A DNA stretch of 64,000 bases, taken from NCBI GenBank assembly GCA_050084985.1, contig JBITNC010000001.1:142476001-142540000 (forward strand), given 5' to 3'. The notes below the pieces were generated by a model. It was not told the DNA's origin. It searched no databases and worked only from the letters and a program-made list of their open reading frames with translations. The translations under genes and the position numbers were made by a program. The stretch comes from Nageia nagi (Eukaryota; Pinophyta). This document shows, one piece after another, positions 11,672-21,639 of the stretch (its first letter is position 1; each line of letters opens with the position of its first letter).

Positions 11672-12218
11672 GTGGTATTAGATTTTAGTTTTTTGTTTAG
11701 TTCAACACATTATTCATTTTAATCCTGATGCAGTACAAACTCGATTTGAACGCGTCATGAATAGATTCCCTAGAAAAATGATAAAATCCTAAAAAATTGA
11801 AAATTATAAAATACTAAAAAATTGAAAAATATAAAACACATAAAAATTATAAAATTATAAAATCTACCTAGATGGAAACATCTAGAGGTTACTTGGCAAT
11901 TGGGTGCCTTGCCCTTGTATGATGTGAATATATGTTGCATGTCATTGTAAAAGTGATTATCCAGTAAATGTGTAGTGTGTGAAAAGATCATTTTAGAATA
12001 ATCTCCTTGTTATCACTACATTCACTTTGTCTTTTCTTCCATAAAGAAATGATATACCATAGATGATAGAAAAACATAAAGTTTGTGTTTGAAGGAAAAT
12101 CCATAAACTCCAAGCACTTACAACATTAAGAAATTCTAAGAGAATTTGAATGAAATCATTATAAGAGATATTAAGAGTGAAAGTTATGCATCTATCCTAT
12201 TATTCGCTTCATCTTGAA

Positions 12219-12279
12219 CCCAAGAATCATTTGATAGTTAAAAAAAAAAAATTGCTACATTATGTCAATGATTCTTGGG
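12219..12279. other. 13-bp perfect inverted repeat (hairpin)
   Basis: cccaagaatcatt (12219-12231) and aatgattcttggg (12267-12279) are exact inverse complements around a 35-base A-rich loop. In Tat-B only one arm survives, at about 18331-18345. Confidence 0.7.
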
Positions 12280-12460
12280 TGATTACAATATCCTCTATCG
12301 GGGCTATGGATGCCTGACTGGTAGTAGAGCAAGGTTGTAGCAGGATCGAGGGGTTAATCCTCATCGGGGCTATGGATGCTTATCTGGTAATGAGGCATAC
12401 CTTATGAGTGGCGATATGTCCATTTTGGTTAGCGAACTTCTTTCCTATGGACCTCTATAC
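12280..12460 (+). other. Conserved non-coding block with a repeated 16-mer
   Basis: GC-richer than its surroundings. The 16-mer tcggggctatggatgc occurs exactly at 12298-12313 and 12364-12379. An inverted homologue, about 70% identical by eye, lies at 18205-18350 in Tat-B and also shows two ctatgga copies. Conservation without an open frame suggests an RNA- or DNA-level role in the element. Confidence 0.6.
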
Positions 12461-12760
12461 GTTTCATACGGATAGACTAGCTTATTAATGTCTCTAGGGT
12501 ATTTCATATCAAATGATCTAAGAAGGGAAATGAATCTCACTACACACACTGGAGTTTATAGATTTTTTATGAACATATAACAATATTGTTTGATATCATC
12601 TTAGGTTGTTAAATCTTGAGATAAAGAAAGATAAGGTAGATGTTATCATAACTTGGTTATTAATCCAAAATCACCTAATCTTTTGTCATAATTTGTATTT
12701 TATTTGTGTTTAAAATCATTTGTATCATTTTTTCGAACCCATTCCTTTTGAAAATATCAT

Positions 12761-13034
12761 TACCGTTGAACATTATTAAAATTGCTTTTCTTTGGAAAGG
12801 ATAAGAATGATTATTTATTGTTCCCCTGACCAAGATAAAGTTAATGTTCATATACATCCATAAGTCACTAGTGTGTCATGTCAAGCCATTTTTACTATTA
12901 TCTATTACCTTTGAACATTATTAAATTTGCTTTTCTTTGGAAAGGATAAGAATGATTATTTATTATTCCCATAACCAAGATAAAGTTAATGTTCATATAC
13001 ATCCATAAGTCACTAGTTTGTCATGTCAAGAAGT
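12761..13034 (+). repeat. Tandem duplication, 145-bp period
   Basis: Two copies, starting at 12761 and 12906, share long identical stretches (for example ttttctttggaaaggataag and the segment ending cataagtcactag). They differ at a handful of positions. Confidence 0.85.
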
Positions 13035-15590
13035 TTATTGTAAAATTGCCAAGTACAGAAGATGATGCATCTAATTCCGCAAAAATATAATAAAAATATG
13101 TCCTTAAATAACTTAACTTATTGAAATTATAAATTAGATTTATTATTTATAGCAACTATAATTGTACTTATTATTAACTTAATTTTGATATTAGTAACAT
13201 CACCAAACTAGTTTGTTGATATATGTTATATATTTCATCATTATACATCATACATTCCACAATTATATCTATGCATCATACATTTTGAAAATTACATATA
13301 TCATTAACATCTATTCATCATCAAATAATTAAAAGACAATCATGATCTACATAACATCACATCATACCTATTTTATTATAAATCTACGTATAAAATGAAA
13401 TCTCATGCATCAAAGATCACACAAGTACCATAAATATCAAAGATCTATCTATCTATATATACATCATCATAGTCCATCAAAAGGTCATCATAACATCATG
13501 AATCATATAATAAAATACAAGGGTCCAATAACCTCATAAGTATATAAAAAATAACATCATGAAAAAGGGTATCCTCAAGGACTCCCCCAACCATTGCTTG
13601 GTCTGCTAGGACTACTCGATCGCCTCTGCCATCTACTAGTCTCTTCGGTACCCTGACCTGGAGGAGTAGTGCCTATAGATCCTATAGGACTACCTGGATT
13701 CTGAGCTCCTCATAACTTGGATGAACCAATAATGCCTAAGGGAGATGCCCAGGGTGTACTACTCCTGCTAGGAAAACCTTGTGACCTCTGAGTCCTGCTT
13801 GGAGATCCAACTATGCCCTATGTGCTACTGCCTGTCTGATAGGCTGAGATATCTATGGGCATATAACTATCTAGAGGTATAGGATATTGAGCCCCTAGAG
13901 TAAAAGCTGGAACACCTATCAGCCATGTCTATACTATACCGCTATAAAAATCTCATTGTTGACAAATGCCATGACTAAAAATTGAAGGACCACCTCCAAA
14001 AGTAGATGCTGCTCCTAATTGATGAGCCTAAGCTCTCTATAAAGAGGAATGAGCCTCATCTCTCTCCCTGTCTTGCTCAGCCCTATACCTGTACATGCAT
14101 GAGTGGGCCTGTACCAACTGGTGTATCAACTCATAAATATCCCCTAGCAAAGTATCAATGCTAGGAACCTGTGTAGTAGGAGCCTCCTTGACTCCGCGTG
14201 CAACCTCTGGGGTAGCTCCCTCCTCACCTACACCCGTAGCCTCCTCCTCAGAAGCTAACTCCTTAGGAGCATCTACCATAACCTCCTCATTGGTAGCCTT
14301 CTCTCTTGTAGGCTCCGCTCCTGTAGGATCCTTGCCTACCTCTCCCCCTCCTGCTGCTACACCCAGCTCCTCAACAACATCAACATGCCGATGAATACAT
14401 CGACCCTCTAATCTGCCCTCTAGGCCATCATCTCCCTCCTCCCACCAGGCCCTGAATGCCTCAGATACCCCAACATCATCCTCCTCAGTATCATCCTCTA
14501 ATGATCCCTCCTCCTGAGTAGGATCAGGCTCTATGTAAACCAACAGTTGTACACCATCTATTGAAATAGTGCCCTCATGCTGATATGGCATTGATGGGGT
14601 ACGTACATCTTGAACTAGGCTGAACTAATGGTGCACCTACTCAAAATGAAAATACTCCAAAAAATTAGCTTGATGACCACTCAAAACATGTGGCTACTGA
14701 ATACCAGTAAGCTTAGCTACGAGCTCTCCCCAAATGGGGTACAAATGGTAAGGTCTGAATCTCACCTGATTCAGAATCAAGTGACTAAGCATGTGGTGAT
14801 AATAGCTCACATCTTGATGAACTCCATCCAATGGGTGAATATAAAAATCATCACACCATTAGACTATGCCAGCCTCGTAATCCAAGTGACTACCAAACCC
14901 CGACATCGAAAACCCTGGAGGATGAGCCACAGCTATATGCTCATAAGCCCACACCTATAAGGTGATAGTAACTGATAAAGAGGCCCTATGCCCCTGAGAA
15001 TAAAAGAATAGCTCCCTGTAAATCTGAGCTAACAATGTGGGTGCCAAAGCATACACTGTACCATGCTACATCATATCTATAATAATAGGCAACAACAACC
15101 ATGAAAACCTCCCACTACCAGTATCAGGGAGAGCATAACACTGTACTAAACCCATCAGGTATGAAAAATGGATCATCCCCTGCTGATCCTCCATCCAGTA
15201 CTGGTAATATCGAATACCACTTGAAATAATCTCCAAAATAATAGTATCAACCTGAGTAGCCCCATACAAATAAGAAATAGTAGGTAAAGCTCCTGTTCTA
15301 TCCACCACAGGAAAAATCCTTTGTCCATGAATGGGGAGTCTATACAATCTATGTATATCCTCCACTGTGACAATCATCTCCCTTGTTGAAAGATGAAAAG
15401 TACATGTCACTGCATCCCATCTGTCTAACAATGCAACCAATAAAGGATACTCCCAATGAATGCGACCCATGTGTGGACCCACTCCAAAACTAATGGACCT
15501 GAAAAAAGTGTGATTGGCTGGACCTAGAAGACCTCTACCCTCCTGTAGAATCGAGGGATATCTGCCTCGAGGCTCAAATACATCTTGAAC

Positions 15591-15927
15591 CTATGTAATA
15601 ATAAAAAGTTTAGCTCAAAAAAAAAAGAGAAAAAATGGCATTTCATACTAAAATGCCAGCATTTCTAATAGGTAAGACTCAGTCGCCAACATTTGCATTC
15701 CAAACGTTGGCAACTCTATCATCCGTTCGACCTAGGTCGATGATCGAGGTCGAATTATAAAAAATTTCACAAAAAATATAAATAAAAGCATGATTTACAA
15801 AATTCATCCAATAGAAACAATCAAAATAATTTTTAAATGTCATTCACGATTTCAATTTCAAAATTAAATGGTTTAAAATACAAATTATAAACAAAAAATA
15901 GAAAAGAAAGTGATTTCAAAACCCTAC
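15591..15927 (-). other. Predicted intron of the antisense PMD gene
   Basis: 337 nt. On the minus strand the donor is GAG|GTAGGG and the acceptor TATTATTACATAG|GTTCAA. Without splicing the frame meets a TGA four codons into the intron; with splicing, exon 2 is open for over 170 codons into the PMD domain. The intron includes a CG-containing repeat cluster at 15651-15715. Confidence 0.75.
15651..15715. repeat. CG-containing repeat cluster inside the PMD intron
   Basis: Contains aatgccagcatttc, agtcgccaacattt and aaacgttggcaactc, matching the core of the LTR and leader arrays in both orientations. Confidence 0.45.
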
Positions 15928-16102
15928 CTCTTCCCGGATAGGTCGAGAACGTCTAGTGGAGCGTCTACATGGAGGCATGGTGATTGTAACAAATATCAAC
16001 AGCTAGAAATCAATGAAATCGCAAGGAAACTCATTCTAGCTGACAATGAAAGTGATAGCTAAAAAGAAAGGAATAAGAAAAAGTTAAAACCTTTTCTTTT
16101 TG

Positions 16103-16213
16103 AAACACCCAATGACTTGAAGACAGAAACCGACGACTGTAACTAAACACCGGTGACTTTAAGATGAATGTCGATGACGGCTACTAAACACCGATGATTG
16201 GAAGTAAAACATC
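16103..16213. repeat. CG-containing array upstream of the PMD gene
   Basis: Successive units begin gaaaccgacgactg, acaccggtgactt, atgtcgatgacgg and acaccgatgattgg at 20-21-base spacing. It lies 125-235 bases upstream of the PMD ATG on the minus strand. Same family as the LTR and leader arrays. Confidence 0.6.
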
Positions 16214-16670
16214 ATGTTTGGGAATAGCCATGAGAATATTAAAAAATTTCTCAAAATAACCTTGAATTGGTCAAGAAAATCAAAATATGATAAGATGTGA
16301 TGTATCATTGTTACAGGAGATCATCTTGAAACCCCGTTGTCGGGACAAAGGACAACACCATCAAACTCATATACTAAAGAGGAATTATACGGTACATGTG
16401 TGCTTAGACATGTAAAATGACATAATAGAAATGTCATGCAACTATCACACAAGCTCAACACATTGTCATACCGAAAACAATCACTTCTGAAGTATATTCA
16501 AATTTGTTTTCAAAACTACATCAAATGTAAAATGAAAACACATTTTATCATAATTTGATAAATCAAAATTTTTATTCATCTAAGAAATTGAGTCAAAACT
16601 TATATCATAAAAAAGCAACAAAGCTTCTCATTCTATATTTTTGAAATTATCAACCGCATTTTCGATTGAT

Positions 16671-16689
16671 AATTCAAAAAGGGGCAAAA
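16671..16689 (+). other. Polypurine tract of Tat-A
   Basis: Purine-rich aaaaaggggcaaaa directly before the TG of the 3' LTR, the expected priming site for plus-strand DNA synthesis. One C interrupts it. Confidence 0.7.
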
Positions 16690-17536
16690 TGTAGACACCT
16701 AAAAATGTCTCTTTTTAACTAGTAAACAATGAAACAATCATAACTCTTCGCGATGATATAAAATAGGTTTAAAAAACCATATTATTGGATAACTTCCATC
16801 GAGTACATGCAAAATGGGTGGTCACATGACTCTTTTTAGGTAAAATTGGCTATTTGGCGGTCATTTTAATATTGTCACAAAATTGAAAACCAGTCGCCAA
16901 CGACCCAAGACAGTCATTGGCATTTTTATACGATCATCGGTGTTCGCCTGGTAATCACCGGTGACTATGTAACAGCCGAACAAGAAACTAAAATAGCGAG
17001 AGAAAGTTGAAATGTTTTATTTTTCCAAGATGATGTGGATAGAGGGGGTTAGTTACGACCTACGGTGGCTTTTCACTTCCCCTTACCAGCCTTGAAACAT
17101 CTCACCCAAAATCTATAAATACAAGCCAATACAAAGCAAAAAGGGAGGATCTTGCCCAATTTTTGAAGTAGGGTAATGCTGCCAAAATCTTGTGAGCTCA
17201 TACATTTTATTGTTTTATGGTAGTTTCAATTTAATACATGTCATACATAGATGCTTTGATGTTATTGTCTTTTGCATGTGTGTAGGATTTACAGGTTGTC
17301 CAAATCAAGGAGAGAAGCAAGCAAATCAAAAACAATGAAGATCTAATACCTTCATTTTGGCAAATGGCATTTGTAAAAGTCCCTTCCAAGGGCAAATTGT
17401 AGTTTGAACTAAAAATCAATATCAATTTATAATTACAGCATTTCTATTTATTTTACATAATTTGAGGTTCAGCGAAGATTTAAGAATAATTGTATTTCAT
17501 GTTATTCTACATTCCAGCTCTATTTTCACTGCAACA
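16690..17536 (+). repeat. Tat-A 3' LTR
   Basis: 847 bp, TG...CA, matching 958-1805. TATA box copy at 17114-17121 and CG-containing array at about 16890-16976. Confidence 0.95.
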
Positions 17537-17541
17537 TATAG
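17537..17541. repeat. Right target-site duplication of Tat-A (tatag)
   Basis: Exact copy of 953-957. Confidence 0.93.
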
Positions 17542-18204
17542 TAATAGTATTTACTTATTAATTTTGATGGATGGATTATCTTGTATCATGTGATGATGAT
17601 GTTGGATGATGTGATGTTAATATATTTTAGTTTTGGAACTTAATAATGTTGTAATATTATCATTACATGTTTATAATGATTTGAGTATAATTAAGACAAG
17701 ATTTTTAATAAAAAGAGTATGAAATAAGATATCATCATTTTATGCTTTTGGCTACTTTATACACATGGCTTTTAACATAGGTGATATGATAACAAATGTA
17801 TGGAATGGTATGAATGGAGGAAATTATGAATATATACTCATGATATTGGATATGTGGATAGTTTGACCTTTGAGTGTCAAAAGATAATATCTGACCAACT
17901 TACCAAGATTATAATAAATATATATGTTTTTTTGAATGAAAATGGTTTTATAATATGATAAAGAAGTGTAATGATCAAAATATTCAAGCTAACTTCATCA
18001 AATATTTTTTTATAGATATTATCTACTAGAGATGATATAAAACAAAGTTATAATACATATAAGCTTACTATGAACTTGTGTGTGTGCACTGATGTTCATT
18101 TTCATCTCTAGATACTCTCAAACTTAATGTTTCATGGGCATAAAATATATAAGCTAATTAATCCTTATGAAATGTACAAAGGTCTATTATAAATAATGGA
18201 CATA

Positions 18205-18350
18205 TTGCCACTTGTAAGCTATACCGCATTGAAAAATAGGTATCCATAGTCTTGATGGGGATTAGTCCCTAGATCTCACTATAACCTTGATCTATTTCCA
18301 ATTATGCGTCCATAGCCCCAATAGAGGATACTGTAATTACCCAAGAATCA
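18205..18350 (-). other. Tat-B copy of the conserved non-coding block
   Basis: Read on the minus strand it opens atgattcttgggtaattac, then atcctctattggggctatgg, and ends near ggcaatatgtcca, collinear with Tat-A 12268-12435. One hairpin arm (cccaagaatcat, 18334-18345) remains. Confidence 0.65.
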
Positions 18351-18679
18351 TGTAATTTTTATTTCTTTTTGCATCTTTTTTTTTATTTGTTTTTTTCTTT
18401 TTTTCTCATTTTATATCTTTTTTTTTTTTTAATTATTAGGTTTGAGATGAAGTGAATAATATGATGAATAATCAATATTTTCACTCAAAATTATGCTCAA
18501 GAAACATCTTGTCTTTTATTATTCGAGATTATTTAACTATAAAAAATGTAGGAGTTCATAATATTTTGAAATGTATTAAAGTTATGTTTATTTTTCATCC
18601 TAAGTTTCAAAAACTTCATAAAAGATAATTTGACAAAATTTCATGAGATTATTAAGTCCATAAATCATTTCTTTATTTG

Positions 18680-18714
18680 TACACACACATACACACACAA
18701 CACACACACAAACA
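18680..18714. repeat. CA microsatellite
   Basis: Imperfect (AC)n run interrupted by single T and A bases. Confidence 0.9.
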
Positions 18715-18898
18715 AGTTATAAATAGATGTGGAATTCGTACATATATCTTGGTAAGTTGCTAGACCATTATGTTTAACACTGAATTATCATGTGGAAACA
18801 AACAAAATATAATAAACATAATAATATGGTATGTATATTTAGGGCAGCAAACCCAAAAGCCAATATGCTTCATAAATATAATTTTTAAGTATGTATGT

Positions 18899-18901
18899 AT
18901 G

Positions 18902-18968
<67 letters not shown>
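18899..18968. repeat. TA microsatellite
   Basis: About 70 bases of nearly pure (TA)n with one phase slip. Open frames here are low-complexity artefacts. Confidence 0.95.
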
Positions 18969-18971
<3 letters not shown>

Positions 18972-20014
18972 TTTTTATGTTTTTATTAAAAAATTTAAAA
19001 TTTTATTATTTTTGGAAATATTAAAAATATTTGAATTTTTTTGGATTTTTTAATTTTTAGGATTTCTATGGGTCTAATCTTCATTTGACTCTCCATGATT
19101 AAATCCATGTTGTACAAAAGATTGTAATAATTGACTATGAGAAATAGGATGAAAATGACATCGTGTATGAATGGAATGATCGATGGACCAATGAGTTAGA
19201 TGAAGAATAATAGAAAAGAAAAATATGGAATTCCAATAAAAAATATTTTATGATATTATTTGGATAATGGTGAGTGTATCAAATGACTCATGGGGGTGTA
19301 GTGATGGGGGTTTAATAAATGTAATGAGTTGACATAAAAATGTGTTGACATGTGCATTGATTGAATTCATCTATATAAAGTCTAGTCTAGAGAGTAAATA
19401 AATGAGGTTTTGGAGAAACTCTTTATCAAGTATGTCATAAATGAAACAAGTTCCCCAACATGGTTCATGATTGATTATGATACTCACATATAAAGAACCA
19501 TTTAAAAAACTAAATGCTCAAATATACTTGTCAAGAGCACTTGAAAATGTTACCATAGAAAGGATTTAATGTTGAAGACAATTAGGTAACTCATGAAAAT
19601 AATTAGATACATATTTTCTGATGGGATGTTTCTATCTACATGTGTACTAGAAAATGTACATGGCAAACATGTGATATGGGGGGAAGAAAATACCTAACTA
19701 ATGGGTGGAATGTGAAATGGATAAAATATAGGTTGATTGATAGGTTATGAAATACATTGAGGGTGACTCATGATGTATATGTATCATGTGTGAATGCTTA
19801 CCTACAATGTTATAATGTAAGATTTAGAAACTACTAAGAGTTTTGTAAATAAAAAAATATATAGCTTTATTTACATGAATTTGATGATAATGCATGCAAA
19901 ATATTTCAAGCAATATATATACAACATATATGTATGATATGTACATAATATTTTTGGGAAGATTTTAATGTTTTTCATTTTTTATTTTGTTTTGTATTTT
20001 TTGCTTTTTTTTTT

Positions 20015-20446
20015 TTAGCATGATGCAAAATGATTATTAATTCTTGAATAGCATTTCCAAATGGATCTCTTACAAATAATCCAATGACCATGAATCAAAA
20101 AGTAATAATAAGGAGGTCTTAATCGAATATGAGTGGGACCTTGTCCAAGGATGGATGGTTGAAAATGAATGGGATATAAGAGGAGTGGTGAATGTAATAA
20201 TGTAGATGATAGTGTAGGTTTTGGTTTAAAGTTTCTAATAACTCTCTTAGGTTCCATGAATGAAGATGATGCTTCATTATGTACTTCAGGGAGTTTTAGA
20301 AAAGATGGTATATACGTAGGATACAATGAGATGGCAAGTGGTGGTGTCGATGGTAACAAAGAGAGTGGTAATGGAACCCATGGAATCAGATTTTCAATAA
20401 TTGAAATAACATCTGCACTCTCTATACATATTGAAAAATGTTTCAC
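20015..20446 (-). CDS. Unrecognised 143-codon ORF, Pro/Ser/Leu-rich
   Basis: An open frame in a heavily decayed element, from ATG 20446. It has runs such as P-L-P-L-S-L-L-P-S and no motif I know. It lies just downstream, on the same strand, of the Tat-B extra ORF (about 20640) and could be a remnant of a longer C-terminal part of that protein or a chance frame. Tat-A has no clear counterpart. It is reported because it is longer than any other frame in Tat-B. Confidence 0.25.
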   Translation of the reverse strand: MKHFSICIESADVISIIENLIPWVPLPLSLLPSTPPLAISLYPTYIPSFLKLPEVHNEASSSFMEPKRVIRNFKPKPTLSSTLLHSPLLLYPIHFQPSILGQGPTHIRLRPPYYYFLIHGHWIICKRSIWKCYSRINNHFASC

Positions 20447-20639
20447 ATTTTTTTTAATTTATTTTATTTGATTAAGTCATTGAGTGATTCACTTGAATCA
20501 TGATTTTACACTTATAAGATTATGTACACAACATTTTTTGTTGAAAAATAAACTATAATCATATATGATTTCATCATTTTGATGGATGGAATGATATAGG
20601 ACATTACTTGATAAAAAATAATCTCAATTTGAGAGACTG

Positions 20640-21350
20640 AATGTCCCATAAATTTGAAATTAATATGCTCAATAAAATTCAATAATATTTTGGGTTTATC
20701 ATAAGGCTAATGTAGATGAAACCAATGTAGTGAACTGACTTCAAATTCTTATTCCATCCACATTTTTATGCTTCTACTTCAATCACAACCTTTAAATCAT
20801 TCATCTTTAGTCCCCATGCATTTTATGCACAATTTTCAAAATATTTCATGGCTATCACTTTTTGTATTTCTCTTGGTAAAGCAAGGAAATGAGCAATTAG
20901 TGTAGAAGGAGTTTTTCAAAGTAATGTCATGTAAATATATCCTTTGTATCTATCCATGAAATCTTGATTAAGATAATCAAACTAAGATTTTATTTCCCTT
21001 GGGGTTTTTTTCCTTTTGTTGTTAAAGATTTTCTTTGATTATTATGAAGAAGAGGGAGAAACCTTGAATTCAAACAAGAAAATTGTTGAGGTTTAGATAT
21101 AAATGTGTCAAAAAAATCATATATTAATTTTTGATGATATAAATCTCCTACAAGATGATTTATCCAACTTAAAATTGGATCTAGATTTTGTGGATTGTGA
21201 GTTGCAATATCTAGTATCCAATTATTGAAAGAACAATCTAGTATGATTTTGGGTGTTGCTGTAGGCCAATATAATCATAACAAGTTCATTTTATACATTT
21301 ATTCTCTATAATGCTAAAAGTATAGAAAGTACATAGCTCTATCTAGGTGT
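20640..21350 (-). pseudogene. Tat-B homologue of the unknown extra ORF
   Basis: Broken by stops and at least one frame change, but the order of motifs matches Tat-A 10562-11671. First W-P-x3-P-K-I-I-L-D-C lies at 21270-21238 and the linker L-I-Y-D-F-F-D-T-F-I at about 21125-21095. A stretch ending L-P-R-E-I-Q-K-V-I-A-M-K-Y-F is at about 20880-20840, against L-E-I-Q-Q-K-M-A-L-M-F in Tat-A. The second unit has L-K-M-N-D-L-K-V-V-I at about 20800, then P-Y-D-K-P-K-I-L-L-N at about 20706, where the preceding W is now TAG. Both duplicated units are therefore ancestral to the two elements. Function unknown. Confidence 0.7.
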
Positions 21351-21639
21351 ATATCAAGATTGTCTCCTTTAACACATATTTCCCATCATAATATTTACCT
21401 GGACAATGTTTCAAAGCTATATCCCTTTATATGTCCATAGGTAATTGAAGAAAGTTTCATGACCCTTGAAAAGTGAATTGTGTTAATTTGGATATAGCAC
21501 TAACTCCTAAATACCTCAACTTTTTAAACCATGGTACTTTTTATATTCCTCTTCTTTTTGATGACAAGTGAACACTCTTGCTCCTCTTTGTTGTCACCTT
21601 CCCAATTAATTTATTCTTATAAGTTCATTATGTAGCATT

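Larger units (their letters stand above)
11672..13556 (+). other. Tat-A non-coding interval between the two extra genes
   Basis: About 1.9 kb, AT-rich, without coding potential. It includes short adenine-rich direct repeats at 11770-11870 (ataaaa...ttgaaaa), the 13-bp hairpin (12219-12279), the conserved GC-richer block (12280-12460) and a 145-bp tandem duplication (12761-13034). The part 12000-12600 is recognisable, inverted, at 18050-18700 in Tat-B. It separates convergent genes, the sense ORF ending at 11671 and the antisense PMD gene ending at about 13557, so it must hold both 3' ends. Confidence 0.6.
13557..15978 (-). pseudogene. Antisense two-exon gene for a plant mobile domain (PMD) protein carried by Tat-A
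   Basis: PMD proteins occur as cellular genes (MAIN/MAIL type) and in plant transposons. Exon 1 (15978-15928) encodes a basic N-terminus, M-P-P-C-R-R-S-T-R-R-S-R. Exon 2 (15590-13557) continues in phase 0. The PMD signature is clear at about 15467-15320: H-W-E-Y-P-L-L-x-A-L-L-D-R-W-D, then T-F-H-L, V-T-V-E-D-I and L-P-I-H-G. It is followed by the family's W-A-Y-E-H-I segment near 14950. The C-terminus has an acidic Glu/Asp/Ala-rich part (14591-14200) and a Ser/Gly/Pro/Arg-rich tail. Exon 2 has no frameshift over about 2 kb but at least a dozen nonsense codons (15068, 14957, 14695, 14636 and others), nearly all at apparent Gln or Arg codons. Spliced length would be about 690 residues. The true C-terminal stop (13557 or 13575) is uncertain. 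Confidence 0.85.
15979..16689. other. Spacer between PMD start and 3' LTR
   Basis: 710 bases with no ORF. For the minus-strand PMD gene this is the upstream region. It holds a CG-containing array of 20-21-bp period (16103-16213), AT-rich sequence and, at the LTR edge, the element polypurine tract. Confidence 0.55.
958..17536 (+). mobile_element. Tat-A: 16.6-kb Tat-type Ty3/gypsy LTR retrotransposon with two extra ORFs
   Basis: The boundaries come from two LTRs (848 and 847 bp, both TG...CA) and a perfect tatag duplication. Order on the plus strand: LTR, leader, gag with long coiled coil, protease, RT, RNase H, a second (archaeal-type) RNase H, integrase, a sense extra ORF, non-coding block, an antisense PMD gene, polypurine tract, LTR. 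The double RNase H, the C-x2-H-x4-H-x4-C Gag knuckle and the position of the extra ORFs point to the Tat lineage of plant Ty3 elements. About 40 LTR differences counted by eye (about 5%, mostly transitions, many in the CG-containing array) indicate moderate age. gag-pol has about three frame changes and many nonsense codons, so this copy is not autonomous. Confidence 0.95.
17542..20014 (-). other. Tat-B 3' non-coding region
   Basis: No gene. 18050-18700 is the inverted counterpart of Tat-A 12000-12600. The remainder (18720-20014) has no Tat-A counterpart that I see and includes CA and TA microsatellites and long T/A runs. Confidence 0.5.

Noticed and set aside
12219-12279. Hairpin as a transcription terminator.
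   Set aside because: Bacterial-type terminators do not apply in a plant nucleus, and the loop is long (35 bases). Kept only as a structural element.
14158-14960. Plus-strand ORFs of 78 and 110 codons (14158-14394, 14628-14960).
   Set aside because: They lie opposite the PMD gene. Their Ser/Thr/Pro composition is the complement of its acidic and Gly-rich tail.
2709-15590. Alternative genetic code: TAA/TAG appear again and again where Gln is expected, as in ciliates.
   Set aside because: TGA also appears at Arg (CGA) positions and TAG at Trp positions. The MLO and copia frames show the same, and all are single C-to-T or G-to-A steps. Mutation of a plant sequence explains it better.
18770-19024. 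84-codon ORF on the plus strand.
   Set aside because: Mostly the TA microsatellite translated as Tyr-Ile repeats.
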